Part shown: positions 50,301-62,094 of the stretch, one piece after another
Position numbering within the stretch: the first letter of the stretch is position 1
Layout of the letters: every line of letters begins with the position of its first letter
Origin: Anas platyrhynchos
Lineage: Eukaryota > Chordata > Aves > Anseriformes > Anatidae
Length of the DNA: 64,000 nucleotides
Direction of reading: 5' to 3'
NCBI RefSeq assembly: GCF_047663525.1
Contig: NC_092590.1
Span: forward strand, 55,326,001-55,390,000
Notes under the pieces: model-generated
Told to the model about the DNA's origin: nothing
What the model saw: the letters and a program-made list of their open reading frames with translations, nothing else
Database searches by the model: none
Translations under genes and position numbers: made by a program

Positions 50301-53300
50301 TCAGGCTTAGCTTGTGCTTTATAGTTGTCTGTCGTAATAAATAAATATAAAAATAACACACACCATCTTCCTTCCTTGATTTTTAAATGTCAGCACAGCC
50401 CTACTTCTGTGCAAGTGATTTTAGCTTTAAACATAGCACTGGGGAAGGACGAGCAGTCCTAGGAGCAGTGTTTGGAGGTCAGTTTGAGTTTTGTGCCATC
50501 ACCAGCCTTCCTCCTGTGGTAGGTAGGTTGGGAGCTGCCTCTTCCATCTCCATCCCATGAAGACGGGGAGCAATGATCCAAGTGGTGCCTGTGCTTACTC
50601 CTTGCAGAGTGGCACAGCAAATGGAGGCAGCTCTGTAGGTTAGACAGGGAGGGTGTTAGGGCTAGGAGGAGGGAGGGCTTCCCTAAATCTTCTACTGCAT
50701 TGAGTCTGGGGTAGGATAGGACTGGCTGGGAGGAGGACTGCTAAATTTGGGCCCCTGAAAGTCAGGACTTAAATACTGTGCATGCTTAATTCTGTAAGAG
50801 ATGTTGTCTCCAATATCCTCAGACCTATGGGTCTGAATGGTTGGGGATGCTGCTATTCAGTTACCACAGGGATTTTGATGGTCTGGGAAGATGTTTTTAC
50901 CTGCCAGAAAACGACTTTGTTCATTTTACTTAGCAATGTCCAATTCTTCTGTTTTGCTCTTGTGATTTAGTGCCTTTAGGGGACATTTTTGGCCAGCTTC
51001 TTGTCCCACTGACGCTAATGGGATAGGTGGGCTGAAGTACTTCCCTCTGAGGTGAGTGAGGTCTGGATCATGTTTCAAAGGCACGTCGCTTTGTTCAGGT
51101 GAATTTATGCCCTTTTTTACCCCTTGTGCCTTGAGGTTGGGTTGTTTTGATCCCGAAGCTCATGAGGCAGCATCAGGCTCTTGGTTTGGCTGTGGGCTGG
51201 CGGTGCCTGAGCACCAGCCGGGTTGGAGCGCCTTTTGGACAGCCTCTCCTGGCAGACAGGGTGACCTTTGTAGTTTCAGGATATTGTTTTTCAGATCTGT
51301 GCTTTTAGGCCTAATGGCTCAGCTGGTACTTCTTTAAAATTGATGTGTATCCAAGAGCTAAGTCAAACTGTGTGTCTGGGGGCTGAATTAGGCTGCTGAA
51401 GGATTGAGGTCAGGATACTCTTCGGTTGCAAATATTTTCTCTTTAGCTTTGACAAGTAGTGTGTCTTCTTGCCATAAAGAAACTGCAGAACATGAGGCAA
51501 AATTACCGGAAGCCAAAGATTTATTGACTCTTAGATTTTTTTTTTTTTTTTTTTTTTTTCCGAAAAGGGCTCTAGTGCTCTGTGGAGGAGGATGGCTGTA
51601 TTTGGACTCAAGTGCCCAGCGTCTGCTTACAGACTGCAGAACTTGATGCAGAGCAGTGTTCAGAAGCCACGTGGCTTTGCGTGGAAAGCAGCAGCACAGC
51701 TGGGGAAGGTTACTGATGGCTCTGTGCACGATTAAACATGGGCAGAGGCAGGGGAGAGGTGGCACAGAGCAGAGGAGGCACCGGCACGTGTGCCATTTGG
51801 CTCTCGTTCAGCCTTTCCTGGAGGGTTGGGCCATAAACTTCTCTCCTCCGTCTCCCCCTGCAGATTGTGCTCCCTGCCAAGGAAAACTTAAACCTGCAGA
51901 GTATTCTTTTCTGTGCAGACATACCTTTTGACTGTGATCATGACGGAACATCTCCCTTGCCATGGGTAACCTTTCGCAGCACTGCTCGTGTCCCTGCGTG
52001 AGCACAAGTATAGGAAAAGATTAATAAAGGCTTTCCAGCTGCACCTTTTTTTTTTTCCCCTCCAAGGTGAAGTGCATAGGAAAGTTCAGTGTGGCTGATG
52101 TTCTGATTTTTTTTTAACGTTTTTGTAAAAACAAATAATTCAAGCTTGTTATTAAATGCCCTTTCATCTTCATTCTTAATTCATCTGGTTGTATCCAACT
52201 GCCTACCTTGTGTTCTCAGCATTTTTTGGGGAAAGTTTTATATTCAGAAAAACACTTTATTGTGAAATACTTTTAACATTATGTTATAAAAATAATATTT
52301 AATGCCAATGAGAAGGTTTATGTTGCGAAGGCACCGTGTAGCACCTTACAAGACATCAGAACAACATGGGTGTTGGGGGTTGTGCCACGAAGGTGCCCGT
52401 CTCCAGTTCCCCACGTAACTGTGTAATTGTTTCATCACGAGAGGGCCTGTGGATGTTGGTGGTGCTGGGGAATTCAAGACGTGCTCTAATGTCTGGTTTA
52501 TGCCAGGATTCCTGCATATATTAAATAGTTGGTAACTGCGCTGATGCGTTTTGGGAGGTGGCTTGAGTAATGCTGTGCAGTCGGCGGTAAGCTCGATATG
52601 CATCTGCCTTTTCTTCCTGAGTCACAGCGGGATGGGAGACGTAGGCGTCCCACGGCTTCATTTTCCATAGCCTCCGGGGAGATTTCTCCACCTCCATCCC
52701 TTCAGAACCTTGGAGGGGTGAATTCCTGTCTCAGCTCCTGCCTGGCTGCTGCCGAGGATGCTTTTTGTGGTGCTGTGCACACCCCCCTTCCACAGTTACC
52801 TGGGTGGTAGTTTGATCTGTTAACCTGGCTTCAGTTTCAGCTTTCAGATGGAAGCTGTAAGTGCTGTGGGTGCCAGCATTGCTGTTAGAAATGGCAGCTG
52901 CTGGTCGTGTAGATGATAACTTGCACGTTGGTGGATATAATATGGACGTGGTCTGACATCCAGGAGTTGGCACAAGTGAAATTTGTCTGGCTGGTTACTT
53001 GCAGTTCGTCCCTTTTTTTTTGTAGAGAATCTTTCTCTTTAAGATGAGAAAAGACTTTATAAGTGACCTGGAGTCACCGACAGAAAGAGCTGTCTAGGCC
53101 TTGCTTGAAGTTGTTTAAGTGTTTAATCATTTTGTGTTTAATCAAGTGTTTAATCATTAAATGTTTAATCATAAGTGTTTTTTTTCTTTTTCCCCTTCAG
53201 TGATCGCTTTGGTCAGAGTGGAAGGCAAAGCCCACCAGCTTGTTTGCAACTCAAGCAGCTGCGCTGTTCTGGAGGACTGCTTCTGGCACTCTGCTGAGCT

Positions 53301-55737
53301 GGGGCTCTCCAAGTTGAAACGGGAAGAATTTCTTGGAAATGTAAGTTAGGTGCTTTTGAGACTTGCCTGATTCCCTAAAATATGTGCAGTTAAAAGTTTG
53401 GTCAAAGCTGTGATGCATCAGTATGCTTAAATGAGAACAAAACAATGTTTGTGGCTAAGGACTGCATTTCATAAGTTTCCTGTTCAGTTCTTTAAAAGCA
53501 TTGATATTCAGCTACTTGGTTCCAGCCTCTTTCCTCTCCTTAATGGAAAAGTTCAGTTCTGGTGGTTTTTTTCATGCCTTGACAACTGCACTCATAGTTT
53601 TTAAATTAATTTACAGTAAGACAGGTCAAAACAAGGGCAAACAATTTGGAAGGGAATTTTTAGAATTTTTAGACTTTTTTTCTCCAAACTTTTTCTTTTT
53701 TTTTTTTTGGGGGGGGGGGGGGAGAGGGTAGTGGTGTTTTTTTTTCCTTTTTTTTTTTTTTCTCTACAGAGAAACCAGACTTGAGGTTTTAAGGCAAAGG
53801 TTTAGGCAACAGCAGAACAGCAGTAGTCATGGCCATCTCATCTGCAAGGATATGAGGAAGGTGCTGCTGTTAGCTCTTCCAAGAGTTAGTAGTTGAATCC
53901 AAAAAAAGGCAGGTTTGGAAACTTTCGAAGACCACGTTCAGGCTAAATGTAATTTTATATTCATGCTGCTTCTTTTCAAGAGCTTTTAGTGCACATCACT
54001 GAGAACAAGCAGAAAGAATACGTGGAGAAATGAAATGAACAATAACGTGTATGTTGTTAGAGCAGAGTAGAACGTGATGAAAGTGCTACAACTCCTGTTA
54101 CCCATTTCCACTTTTTTTTGGCCAAACTTGGCAGGGATAATTGCACAGCACCTAGGAAGCGCAGGAGGAGGTAAAGCCAAAATGTAATTTAGTATAATAG
54201 CAGACTCACAAGACACATTTATAGTTTATAAATATGTATATGATAAATACAAATATATATGCATTGCAGATAGTGATGAATTCAGTGCTACCTCTTACTG
54301 TTACAAAATATTATATGGTCTGTATACAAGTAGATTGTGGAGCAGGGCTCCTTTCTGCTTGGGGCTGCTAACTGAGGACATGTATACTGAGTGATTAGCA
54401 ATTTGGGAAGGTTGTTGCTTATGTCACTTTTGTGTTGTGCAGTGGTGGGGCAGCTGCAGTTTAATCTGTCTTGGACATGAAGATGGCAGTAGCCTTCTTA
54501 ACTCAAACATAAGTTGTATAAATTTGTACTTCTGAAAATCTTATCAACTGTTAAGATAAAAGATACGCTGTGATAAGTCTGAATTGCTGCTGAAGGAATA
54601 ATGATGAGAGGAAAAATGGAATGTTAGATACTGTTTTAACTTAGCAGCTGCGGTTTCTGTGATAAAGGCACGTAAATCCTTTCACATGAATCAAACCACA
54701 GTTTAGGAATTCTTTTAAATATTTTGAGCCCGTTTTGATTATGTATTTACATTTAAAAATACTTCAAATTCCGAGAGGAAGTTTTCTTCACTCTTCCTGA
54801 TGCTGTGTGAAGTCCTTTGAGGGGAAAGGAAGGGAGTGTTCAGAAAGCTATTTCTGACATTAAAGGGCTTCAGAAATGCTGAGTGCATAAAACCTTGAAT
54901 TTGCCTTTCGGGAGTTTGCATTCGCAGGATGGGAATGGTTTTATTTAGAAGTCAGTGGTCTGTGCAGGGCCAGGGGAGGCATGCACAGGTCTGGGGAGCC
55001 CATCAGGCTCTGGCATCGGTCCCCAGCCCTGCTCTGCTGGAGGTGGGACCGGCAGGATGCTGCCACCTGGCCCAGGGCTGGCCACTCAGCTGAAACTCAT
55101 CCCCAGAGCTCCCCTCCTGCCCAGTGTGCCATCAAGCTGAACAAATTCCAGTGCTAGTGGAGCTTGTAATCAATTAGTCACAAGGCGAAAAGGATGGGAA
55201 AGAAATACAAAAGGCGATATCTGGGCTTCTAGAATCGGCAGGGACTTATTAAGGGCCATGTGATTGACAGCTACTCAGCACCTTCATTTGTGTATGAGCA
55301 AGCTGTGCCAAAAGCATCCATAGCATAGGTTGCACATATGGAATTGACTTTTATCCCCACATTTAACTATTTGCACATCCAGGGACGTTCTCTACTTCGA
55401 AAACAACCTGACCTGTATCGCTGCTCTCTCCAATGTCGGTGTTTTTCCACCTCATTCCCCAGGAGTTTCTGGTCTACGCATTCAGACTAAATGTGGTTTC
55501 TTCAGATCCTTTAACTTTGTCCTTATCTGGTTTATATCAGCTGCCTGAGGAGTTGTGAACTCCCCTCACAGTTTGTACTCAGCATGCTTTTCTTTTTCTT
55601 TAAAGAAGGTAGATGTGAAGTGCATGAATCAGACTCCAGAAACGCTTCTCCAGCGCCTGATGTCTATGCATGAGAAGGGAAACCAAATTCTGGAGGGAAA
55701 AGCTGTCATTATGGCAGCAGAAATAATTTCCGATTGA
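37510..55737 (+). CDS. Candidate uncharacterised four-exon gene, 200 codons
   Basis: I do not recognise this protein. Proposed coding exons are 37510-37665, 45294-45468, 53201-53340 and 55606-55737. Phases are 0, 1 and 0 and join without a stop. Acceptors are ctagctcag, a long pyrimidine tract ending ccttcag, and tttctttaaag; donors are gtaagg, gtaaaa and gtaagt. TGA at 55735 is followed 73 bases later by ATTAAA. The exon 2-4 product (148 residues) looks globular: VWKKDILWDLSKSIADC, FSLPVEEKPVFLRTLAQGF, VRVEGKAHQLVCNSSS, LKREEFLGN and MNQTPETLLQRLM. It has eight cysteines or so, but no signal peptide or membrane helix. Exon 1 (52 residues, Arg/Glu-rich) is much less certain and could be 5' UTR. 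Additional exons may be missing. The alternative is that some or all exons are chance. Confidence 0.5.
39145..39287 (+). mobile_element. CR1 LINE 3' end
   Basis: 'tggtttagtggaggactggt', 'gatgatcttgaggtctcttc' and the terminal ATTCTGTGATTCTGTG repeats are present in the sense orientation. It is the youngest-looking CR1 in the window and belongs to the same subfamily as the 8.5 and 12.5 kb copies. Confidence 0.93.
39549..39830 (+). mobile_element. Old CR1 relic, 3' region
   Basis: 'tctagcctaggaaatgaggc', 'gggatacgattgcaatctgc' and 'ggaatgaccttcaaaggg' follow the order of the CR1 ORF2 end and 3' UTR, with strong divergence. Boundaries are approximate. Confidence 0.6.
41560..42010 (-). mobile_element. 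Ancient CR1/L3-like LINE, reverse-transcriptase region
   Basis: 'cacctgaataacgtttcatc' plus 'agcaaacttccttgg', later 'gtttggtaagcccttttgga', resemble the antisense of the widely conserved amniote L3/CR1 RT segment (consensus 'atcatcagcaaactt', 'gacaaggcctttctgaaaatcc'). On the minus strand this corresponds to fragments of the RT domain. The copy is heavily degraded. Confidence 0.5.
45294..45468 (+). CDS. Candidate gene exon 2
   Basis: 58 codons plus one base, starting QVAVLLVWKKDILWDL and ending GFANVQ. The acceptor is a NAGNAG type (ctcag|cag|gta), so the first Gln may be optional. Donor CAAG|gtaaaa is moderate. The frame upstream of the acceptor also stays open, which weakens the acceptor evidence. 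Confidence 0.5.
47419..47444. repeat. Poly(T) run, 26 T
   Basis: A homopolymer T run directly followed by aagcag, so it mimics a strong splice acceptor. Confidence 0.93.
48418..48463. repeat. Poly(T)/(GTTTT)n
   Basis: A T-rich tract with GTTTT units. Confidence 0.9.
49893..50014. repeat. Diverged local duplication
   Basis: The 16-mer ctataatccaaagatt occurs at 49893-49908 and again at 49999-50014. Related 'gtctctata' and 'aaggcct' words lie between. This suggests an old tandem duplication of about 106 bases. Confidence 0.6.
51536..51559. repeat. Poly(T) run, 24 T
   Basis: An uninterrupted T run. Confidence 0.93.
53120..53171. repeat. Four copies of TGTTTAATCA upstream of candidate exon 3
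   Basis: The exact 10-mer occurs at 53120, 53135, 53147 and 53162. It lies 30-80 bases upstream of the exon 3 acceptor, in the branch-point window, and each unit contains a branch-point-like TTAATCA. Confidence 0.85.
53201..53340 (+). CDS. Candidate gene exon 3
   Basis: The pyrimidine tract at about 53178-53198 and CAG make a near-ideal acceptor, and AAT|gtaagt is a near-ideal donor. It must be read with one base from the previous exon, giving VIALVRVEGKAHQL. In phase 0 it would begin with a stop. This is the most convincing exon of the set. Confidence 0.6.
53341..55605 (+). other. Candidate gene intron 3
   Basis: No further exon seen. It includes a compound T/G homopolymer tract at about 53692-53763, otherwise unique-looking AT-rich sequence. 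Confidence 0.5.
53692..53763. repeat. Poly(T)-poly(G)-poly(T) tract
   Basis: T-rich sequence, then 14 G (53709-53722), then more T runs. The G run is a likely assembly and sequencing weak spot. Confidence 0.9.
55606..55737 (+). CDS. Candidate gene terminal exon
   Basis: The acceptor ctttttctttaaag leads into KVDVKCMNQTPETLLQRLM and runs 43 codons to TGA, ending AAEIISD. The helical, amphipathic character (LLQRLMSMHEKGNQILEGK) suggests real protein. A poly(A) signal follows closely. Confidence 0.55.
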   Translation, partial: KVDVKCMNQTPETLLQRLMSMHEKGNQILEGKAVIMAAEIISD

Positions 55738-55809
55738 GACTTGCTATTCAGATGCTTCTTTTATGTTTCCTATTTCAATCTCTAGCAGAGTCTGTGTATT
55801 ATATGGTGA

Positions 55810-55815
55810 ATTAAA
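55810..55815 (+). terminator. Polyadenylation signal ATTAAA of the candidate gene
   Basis: ATTAAA lies 73 bases after the TGA. A second hexamer, AATAAA, lies at 56096-56101. Either would give a short 3' UTR. Confidence 0.5.
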
Positions 55816-56469
55816 TGGCTTTTTAATAAGCTTGTAACTACTATCTCCCAAACTCTGTAATTTAGACACTTCTGTGAATAATAGCACATGATGTATAATA
55901 GCATGTTGCCTTCAGTCTTTTAAACTCTAATAGAGGGCAATGCTGCACAAATGTATAATTAATTAGGTCTTAATTTTTAGTACTTTGCAGCCTACTTTAT
56001 GCAGATATCTTTATTTGTATTGCAGTGCAATTGAATCGCTGGAATAATTAATCTGCTGAGGAGTTAGGCTACCCAATTATGATAGCAGAGAGAATAATAA
56101 ACGGATCCCCACTGGATGTTATTTTTGTTTTGATTGAGTAAAGCATACAGGCAAAACTGGCAAAAGTCCTCAGTTTTTAACTTCGAACTGGGTTAGTACA
56201 CACATGCACACCTCAGGGATCTCTGCTGTTAGCAGTTTCCGATGGAGCCCTGCCTCCACAACACGGCTGCTGCCTGAATGGAAGCGTTGGCTCCTAGCTT
56301 CTGCCCAAGACAGCTGTGTAAGGGCCACTGTCACCCTACTGTAGTGGGAAGAGCAAACAGTTTGTTTCTGGACAGGACTAATGAGGCACTGCAGTGGAGT
56401 GGGATCTGCCCGTGCCTCAGGTCCTTACAACGGCTGGGATTTCAGGCATGTTGAAATGTTCTCCTTTAG

Positions 56470-56580
56470 AGTCACTGAATGGTTTGTGTTGGAAGGGACC
56501 TTAAAGCTCATCAAATTGCAACCCCCCTGCCGTGGGCAGGGATACCTCCAACCTGGCCTTAAAATCTAACACTGCCCAGA
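56470..56580 (-). mobile_element. CR1 LINE 3' end, older subfamily
   Basis: 'tgtgttggaagggaccttaa', 'cccctgccgtgggcaggga' and 'cctccaacctggccttaaaa' are the reverse complement of a CR1 3' UTR. The terminal repeats are missing or degraded. Confidence 0.85.
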
Positions 56581-58649
56581 GGTGAGTGTAACTGGGAGCA
56601 GCGAGTGGTGACGTGCTTTCTGTGACTGGAGCTGATGAGCTTCCAGAGGAAACAGTGGAGGATTTCCAGTTGTGTCTCCTTCACTGATGACACTTGTGTC
56701 TTCCAGCCAGGCAGACCTGTTGAGTGTTGGTAATTCACCATTATGCAGGAAAGAAGGAAGGAAATTACAAGCTATTTTATGTACATAACAGTCTTGTTGG
56801 TGATGTTGCACTTCTCTAGCATCTATACTGAAATAATTGGTGTTGAATTATTTACTTGTTGATATTGCATCCCCCACTAGGGATTGTCTTAACACAGCTT
56901 GGTGGATAATTGGAAGGTAGCCATTGAGGGTTTTTTTGGAAATACGGAGTGACTTTCATCATATTGAAGGACTTAAGCTCAATGGAATTGGTAACAAGAG
57001 AGTGAGAAGACGTGCTCGTCATCTTGCAGTTGGCAGTGAGATGATGACTGAGTCTTTAGTTATGCAAGAAAATGAGGAGGCCCACCCAGATTCCAATTAC
57101 ATTTCCTGAGCTGATGTCTCAGGTCAAGAGGACTTTAAAAGAAGATCCTAGGAAGAAGATGGGATTTGAATGATCTGGAAGAGGTTACCCATTTCAGAAA
57201 GTAACAGCCTGGAAAAGCAGGGACTTGGACAGCAGTGCCAGTTGCTCTCCTAGGACAGGAAGGCATATCCTTGGGCCTGTCATGAATGTTAAATACTACA
57301 TAATGCAAAGTAAGGTTTTTCGTATATCCTGGCTCTGTAGTGATCCCTTTGGGTAGAAACATTGTTTTGAAGCAGTTGCCACTAAGCCTTGCTTTAGTCA
57401 GCTGATGTCACGGTTTCCTAGAAGGAGACGTGTGTAGGCCCAAATTCCCGACGGCTCAGTGTGTCTCTGCAGTGACAGCAGCTGGAAAACTGCAGGGTTC
57501 GCAGCCTGAAGGAGTGGAGGCTGGAGGTTGGTGGCTGTGCCGCTCTGCCTGGTGAAACCTGAGGACACGAGGCTCGCTTCAGAAGCATAACAAATCTCGA
57601 TGGCTAAATTCGTGGCCTCCAAAGACAACTTAATTACTTGCTCTGTGTTCAGAGCTGATCGTGTTTCCCTAGCTTATGAAATGCATAAAGCCTTCATTTT
57701 TCTTCAGTGGGAAATAAATTCTTCTAGTTTCCTCTCAGAGGGCAGTGAGGTGCTTTAATCTATGGGGTATTGATTTATCTAAACTTCAAGCCAGGACATT
57801 AAGTTCTCTGAGAAAATAGATCTTTGCCCACGCATGGCTCTAAATATATACTTCCTGAGGTGAAAGGGTTGAGATGTCTTTAGCAACACATGCACTACTG
57901 AGATAATCATTAAGGAAATTGTACATTCTCCAATGCTTAATATCTAATTCTCAGAACAATTTAAGCTTTGGGCAATTTATGTGGAGTGTCCTGTTGTGTC
58001 CTTTTTCTGTGGAGCAACAAAAAGAGGAGGAGAGCTCTGTGGCTGGGGTAGATGGCTTCCAAAAAGGTCTGTCAAATCTCTGGATAGGAGATGCACTAAA
58101 GCATCATCAAAGTCGATATTCTAGAGCTATGTAAGAGGTGAGTTTGAGATCAGACAGCACTCAAAGCAAAGCTAACTTTCTCTGTGCAGCTCTTGGGTGC
58201 TGTTTGTGTGGGGTGTCTTCCCCACTTCTGTGAGTATCAGAGGCTCCAGTGGGCTGTGCACTGAACAAACACTAGGTCACGGACTATTTCCTATCTAAAA
58301 GCTTGCATTTTAAGGTTGAATGTATGGTCTTCTTTCTGGATCTTGGCACTACATGGTTGGTCCTTACTTCTTTTTCCATTCCCAGAGCCAGACACGTTGT
58401 CTATTCCTGAAAACACATTGGCTTTAGCAGCATCCTTTGGGATGGCTAGCACAGCATGGTATTCTAGAAGAGCCTGCACTATTGTCTTCTGGAAGACAAT
58501 GGTTAGAATAACATCATTCATTATCTCAGTTCTGTTCATGCAAGGATATGGAATTTGTGGTTCGCTTTTTTTGTCTTTTAAACCATGGCTGTATCTTGAA
58601 TATGGATTTCTGCTGAGCCATTCCAAGTTCCTTTCTAGAGTTAATGGTT

Positions 58650-58870
58650 TATTTAAAAATCATAAGAGGTTTTATAACGAAATGTACAAGTTTGCATTTG
58701 GTGTGTATTAATTTGCATTTGTCACTACTGAATTTCACTGCTGTTATTCCTTATCCATCCATATTGCTTAATTCTCTCTGAGAACTGACAGTCCCTTCAG
58801 ATATTGCCTTTCAGCATGTCAGCTGCTGATGTTACTGCCCTTAACCTCTCACTCCTCCATCCTTGCTTTC
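58650..58870 (-). mobile_element. Ancient L3/CR1-like relic
   Basis: 'tttgcatttgtcactactga' then 'atttcactgctgttattcc' and 'ctctctgagaactgacagtc' recall the antisense L3-type consensus 'aaatttcatctgccattttattgcccagtc'. Divergence is very high and the call is tentative. Confidence 0.35.
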
Positions 58871-60449
58871 AGTTCATTGAACTATGAAATACTTTAAAAC
58901 GCAAGGGCATGGGAGGCAGGCTGCTGCAAACCTTTGCTGCCATTCACACTGAGCCTTTTATTTTCTCACTGTTGCTGGTGATTTCCTAACCAGGGTTTAG
59001 TATGTGTGCATCCATCTACCCATCCATCACCTGGGAAAGCACAAGTGGTAATCCCTGTTTCCATCCTCTCTTGACTGGGTAGGCAACACAAAGCACACCT
59101 TGTTCAAAACGCTTCAGGAAATACCGAGTCTCAAAGCTGCTCTCAAAAATCTCAGTTTGTTGTGGTTGGCCAGGGTCTTTTAATGTAGTGACCAGAAAAA
59201 TTTGGGCTCGCTTGGCAGGTCTTGGTGGTATTCCCAGAGCCAGTCCAGTATGGGTTCATTTGTGCTTTTAATTCTTTTTGTAAAATATGTCTGTATGGAT
59301 AATTGTGTGTGTAATGCGGTAGCTCAAAGAACAAGGAGCAATTCAGGCAAGTAGTCCAGAGTCTTGCCGTAGTGACTAGTTATTTAAGAACTATGAAAAA
59401 TAATAATTTAAAATAAATGTTTTAACTGGGATTAACTTATTTTTTGTCTTTGGCCAGTAAATGTCAATTGCTTTAGAAACATGGAAAGCTTGGGTGTGTT
59501 CCAACCTCATCTTTCAAGCCTTTCTTCTTCCTTTTCCGTCTTTACTTAGCTTTATGCCAAGAAATACATCAACTCTGGTGACTCAGATGTGAGAACTCGA
59601 TTTCCTTTCATTTTTAGTCCACCTCTTATATACATGTGCCTATATACTATTAACTTCTAAAAAGCCTCTATTAAGACTTAACACTAATCAGTAACGATGA
59701 AAGCATGTGGTTAATTCCGTGGTGTAAAAACTTATATTAGTTGAAATTTCTGGAGCGTGGGTCTGATGTGCAGTGAGATGTGGCTGCACAGCTGGGCTCT
59801 GGGCAGATGCTGGCAGGCACTCAGAGCTGCAAAATGGGAGTGCTCAGCTCAGGTTTCCAGTGCGGTGCTGGTTCCCATCCCCTGGTCCAAAATTGCTCGT
59901 TATGACTTCAGTATCTTTAGTTATTTGACGGAAAAGCACATGCTTTGAAATACAGCTTTACGAGCATTTCTCTGTGCTGTAGTCCAAGTTTTCATGAGTG
60001 CTGAGGAGATAGTTCAGTGTTATTTTTTTTATTGACCCACAATGGCATTTTTATCTCAAAATGTGTGCTCCCTATCCTAGGGAAACAAGGCTTTATGGTT
60101 TTATTAAATAAAACATCACATCAGAATCCATACACATGTGGTGAACGTGGTGTTACGCTGGTTAGAGTTTGGCTTAATGAAAGCATCACTTGACATGTAG
60201 CTCTGGTTTTGGTGGGTACGAGCCTTAGTTTTTGAAGGTTCTTATTTCTTCTGTATTCAAATGTTAAAAGATATTTTGGGGCAGCTTCCAACAATAAAAT
60301 TAAACTGACTGGATTTCCTGTGAAACTTCCTGTGCTTCCTGCTTCTGTTCTGGCTTAAAATTAATGGTGTTAAAAAAACACCCTTTCTTGTGTCATTTCT
60401 ACTTATGATTTTAGCCAGAATGTGAAGGCAAGGAAGCATTACAACACTT

Positions 60450-60540
60450 TAAAAAAAAAAACAACAACAACACAACAACAACAAAAGAAAACAACTAAAA
60501 ACCAACCAACTAAAAATAAACAAACAAACAAACAAAACAC
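60450..60540. repeat. (ACA)n / (AAAC)n tract
   Basis: Poly(A), then ACA repeats, then AAAC repeats. Confidence 0.9.
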
Positions 60541-62074
60541 CTTCAGCATGATTACCTCTTTTTTAAATGACAGCCAGAATTTGAGGTTTCTGTCACCTGT
60601 TTTTATTTAAAATGGGTATAAAAGGCTTATCCTTCAACACATTAACATCTCAGTGCTTATACGGACAGAGGAAAAAAAATGAGTTAGTAAGAAAGAGCAA
60701 GCAGTCAAAAAAGGACACTCTCTGTAAAAATTACTTGAGTTGATGGAAAATTGGAAGATTAGCCCAGATAATGGCATGTGTGTTAATTTGGGGAAGTTTT
60801 ATCAAGCAACGTGTGAGCACACTGGTGGGATCAAATGGTGATTGAGCATTAGTCAGTAATTCTGTGCGTGTGGGTCAAGTATATGCTCTTGAGTTGTTTC
60901 TGTATATGGTGTGCTGATCGTACCCATTATTTTTGTGCTTTCCAAGACAGTAGCCACTTTCTTCGTAATTTAAGTCGTCTTTTCGTAGGACAGTCAATGC
61001 CAATTACTTCAGAAGCATTGAAAACATGGTGTGCTGCATGAACGTCGTCCTAGCTTGTGTTTGTGATTCTCCCTGTGCAGTTGTGAGGTGGTCATTTAGG
61101 ATAGGACAGTTATTTCTTTCCTTTGCAGTGCTTGAAAATCGCATGTTTGGCATTTGGTGCTGCACAGTACAGATGAAGGTGTCTGGAAAAAGAGCGTCAT
61201 GGCAATTTTTGTTATAATAGTGTATGCTAAATGAGAAAAAATGAAGGGAAATCCTGCAAGCAGACTCTTGCTCTGGAATACCTTTACTTGGAGTTTTCAA
61301 AGCTGAAGCCCAGTCTGCACTTTCTCCTTGAGAAGCTGTAGGTCAACTTCCCAAATCTCCCCAAACGCACAGCTACAATGCTATGGGTAGGATGTGTTTC
61401 TGGGAAATTAGAGCCAACACGCAGCAGAAGTGTGGAAAGGGAAGAGATTAAACCCAAACTTTAACAAGGGTGAGGGAATTAGGAAGGGTTAAAAAAAAAA
61501 AAAAAAGTGAGGGTCATTAGTATTAGATACGTAAATTAATGTAATTTCTGACGTAGGCTTTATTTGTTGGTAGGTAAAGCAAGTAGACTTCAGGCAGCAA
61601 GATACAGAAACACAACAATGCAAGCAGCTTGTTTTTTGTGACTTTGCATCTGGATACAAGCGAGCATGGCAGTAACCCCCTGGCTGAGATTATCGCAGGG
61701 CTGTGTAACATTTCCAAACAGCACTTTGAATTTGGCCCCACTGGAGATACGAACAGTTAGAGTTCTGCGTATGCCCTATCTCAGCGTCTTCTCCTGAGAG
61801 CGTGGTTCCAGAGTGTGGTTCTTCTGTTTTTAAAGGTCGTGCTCAGGCAAGGATCGTTTTAAAGGTTTTAAATGCAAGAATGGAAGAGCAGTGCAATGTA
61901 GTAAATGGGGAACTAGGTTAGGACACCTGAGCTGGTTGAGCCCAACTTGTGCTCTGAGTGGGTGACAAAATTGCTGCTGACTTGAGTAGCATTGGGCTTT
62001 CACACAGTTTCTAGTCTTGGCCAGCGATGCAGGGGATGCAGAGGGCCTGTCATATCCTGACAATCCAAAATGTC

Positions 62075-62094
62075 TTTTTTTTTTTTTTTTTTTT
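62075..62094. repeat. Poly(T) run, 20 T
   Basis: A homopolymer T run followed by AAAGGG. Confidence 0.92.

Larger units (their letters stand above)
45469..53200 (+). other. Candidate gene intron 2, or intergenic
   Basis: No recognised exon. It contains poly(T) runs at 47419-47444 and 51536-51559, a T/(GTTTT)n tract at 48418-48463, a duplicated 16-mer near 49.9-50.0 kb, and four copies of TGTTTAATCA just before exon 3. An exon-like segment at 47447-47556 was rejected on phase. Confidence 0.5.

Noticed and set aside
58291-58711. Overlapping 111-codon (minus) and 131-codon (plus) open frames
   Set aside because: No recognised family. An acceptor-like sequence at 58389 has no matching donor. 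The region adjoins a probable ancient LINE relic and the lengths are within chance.
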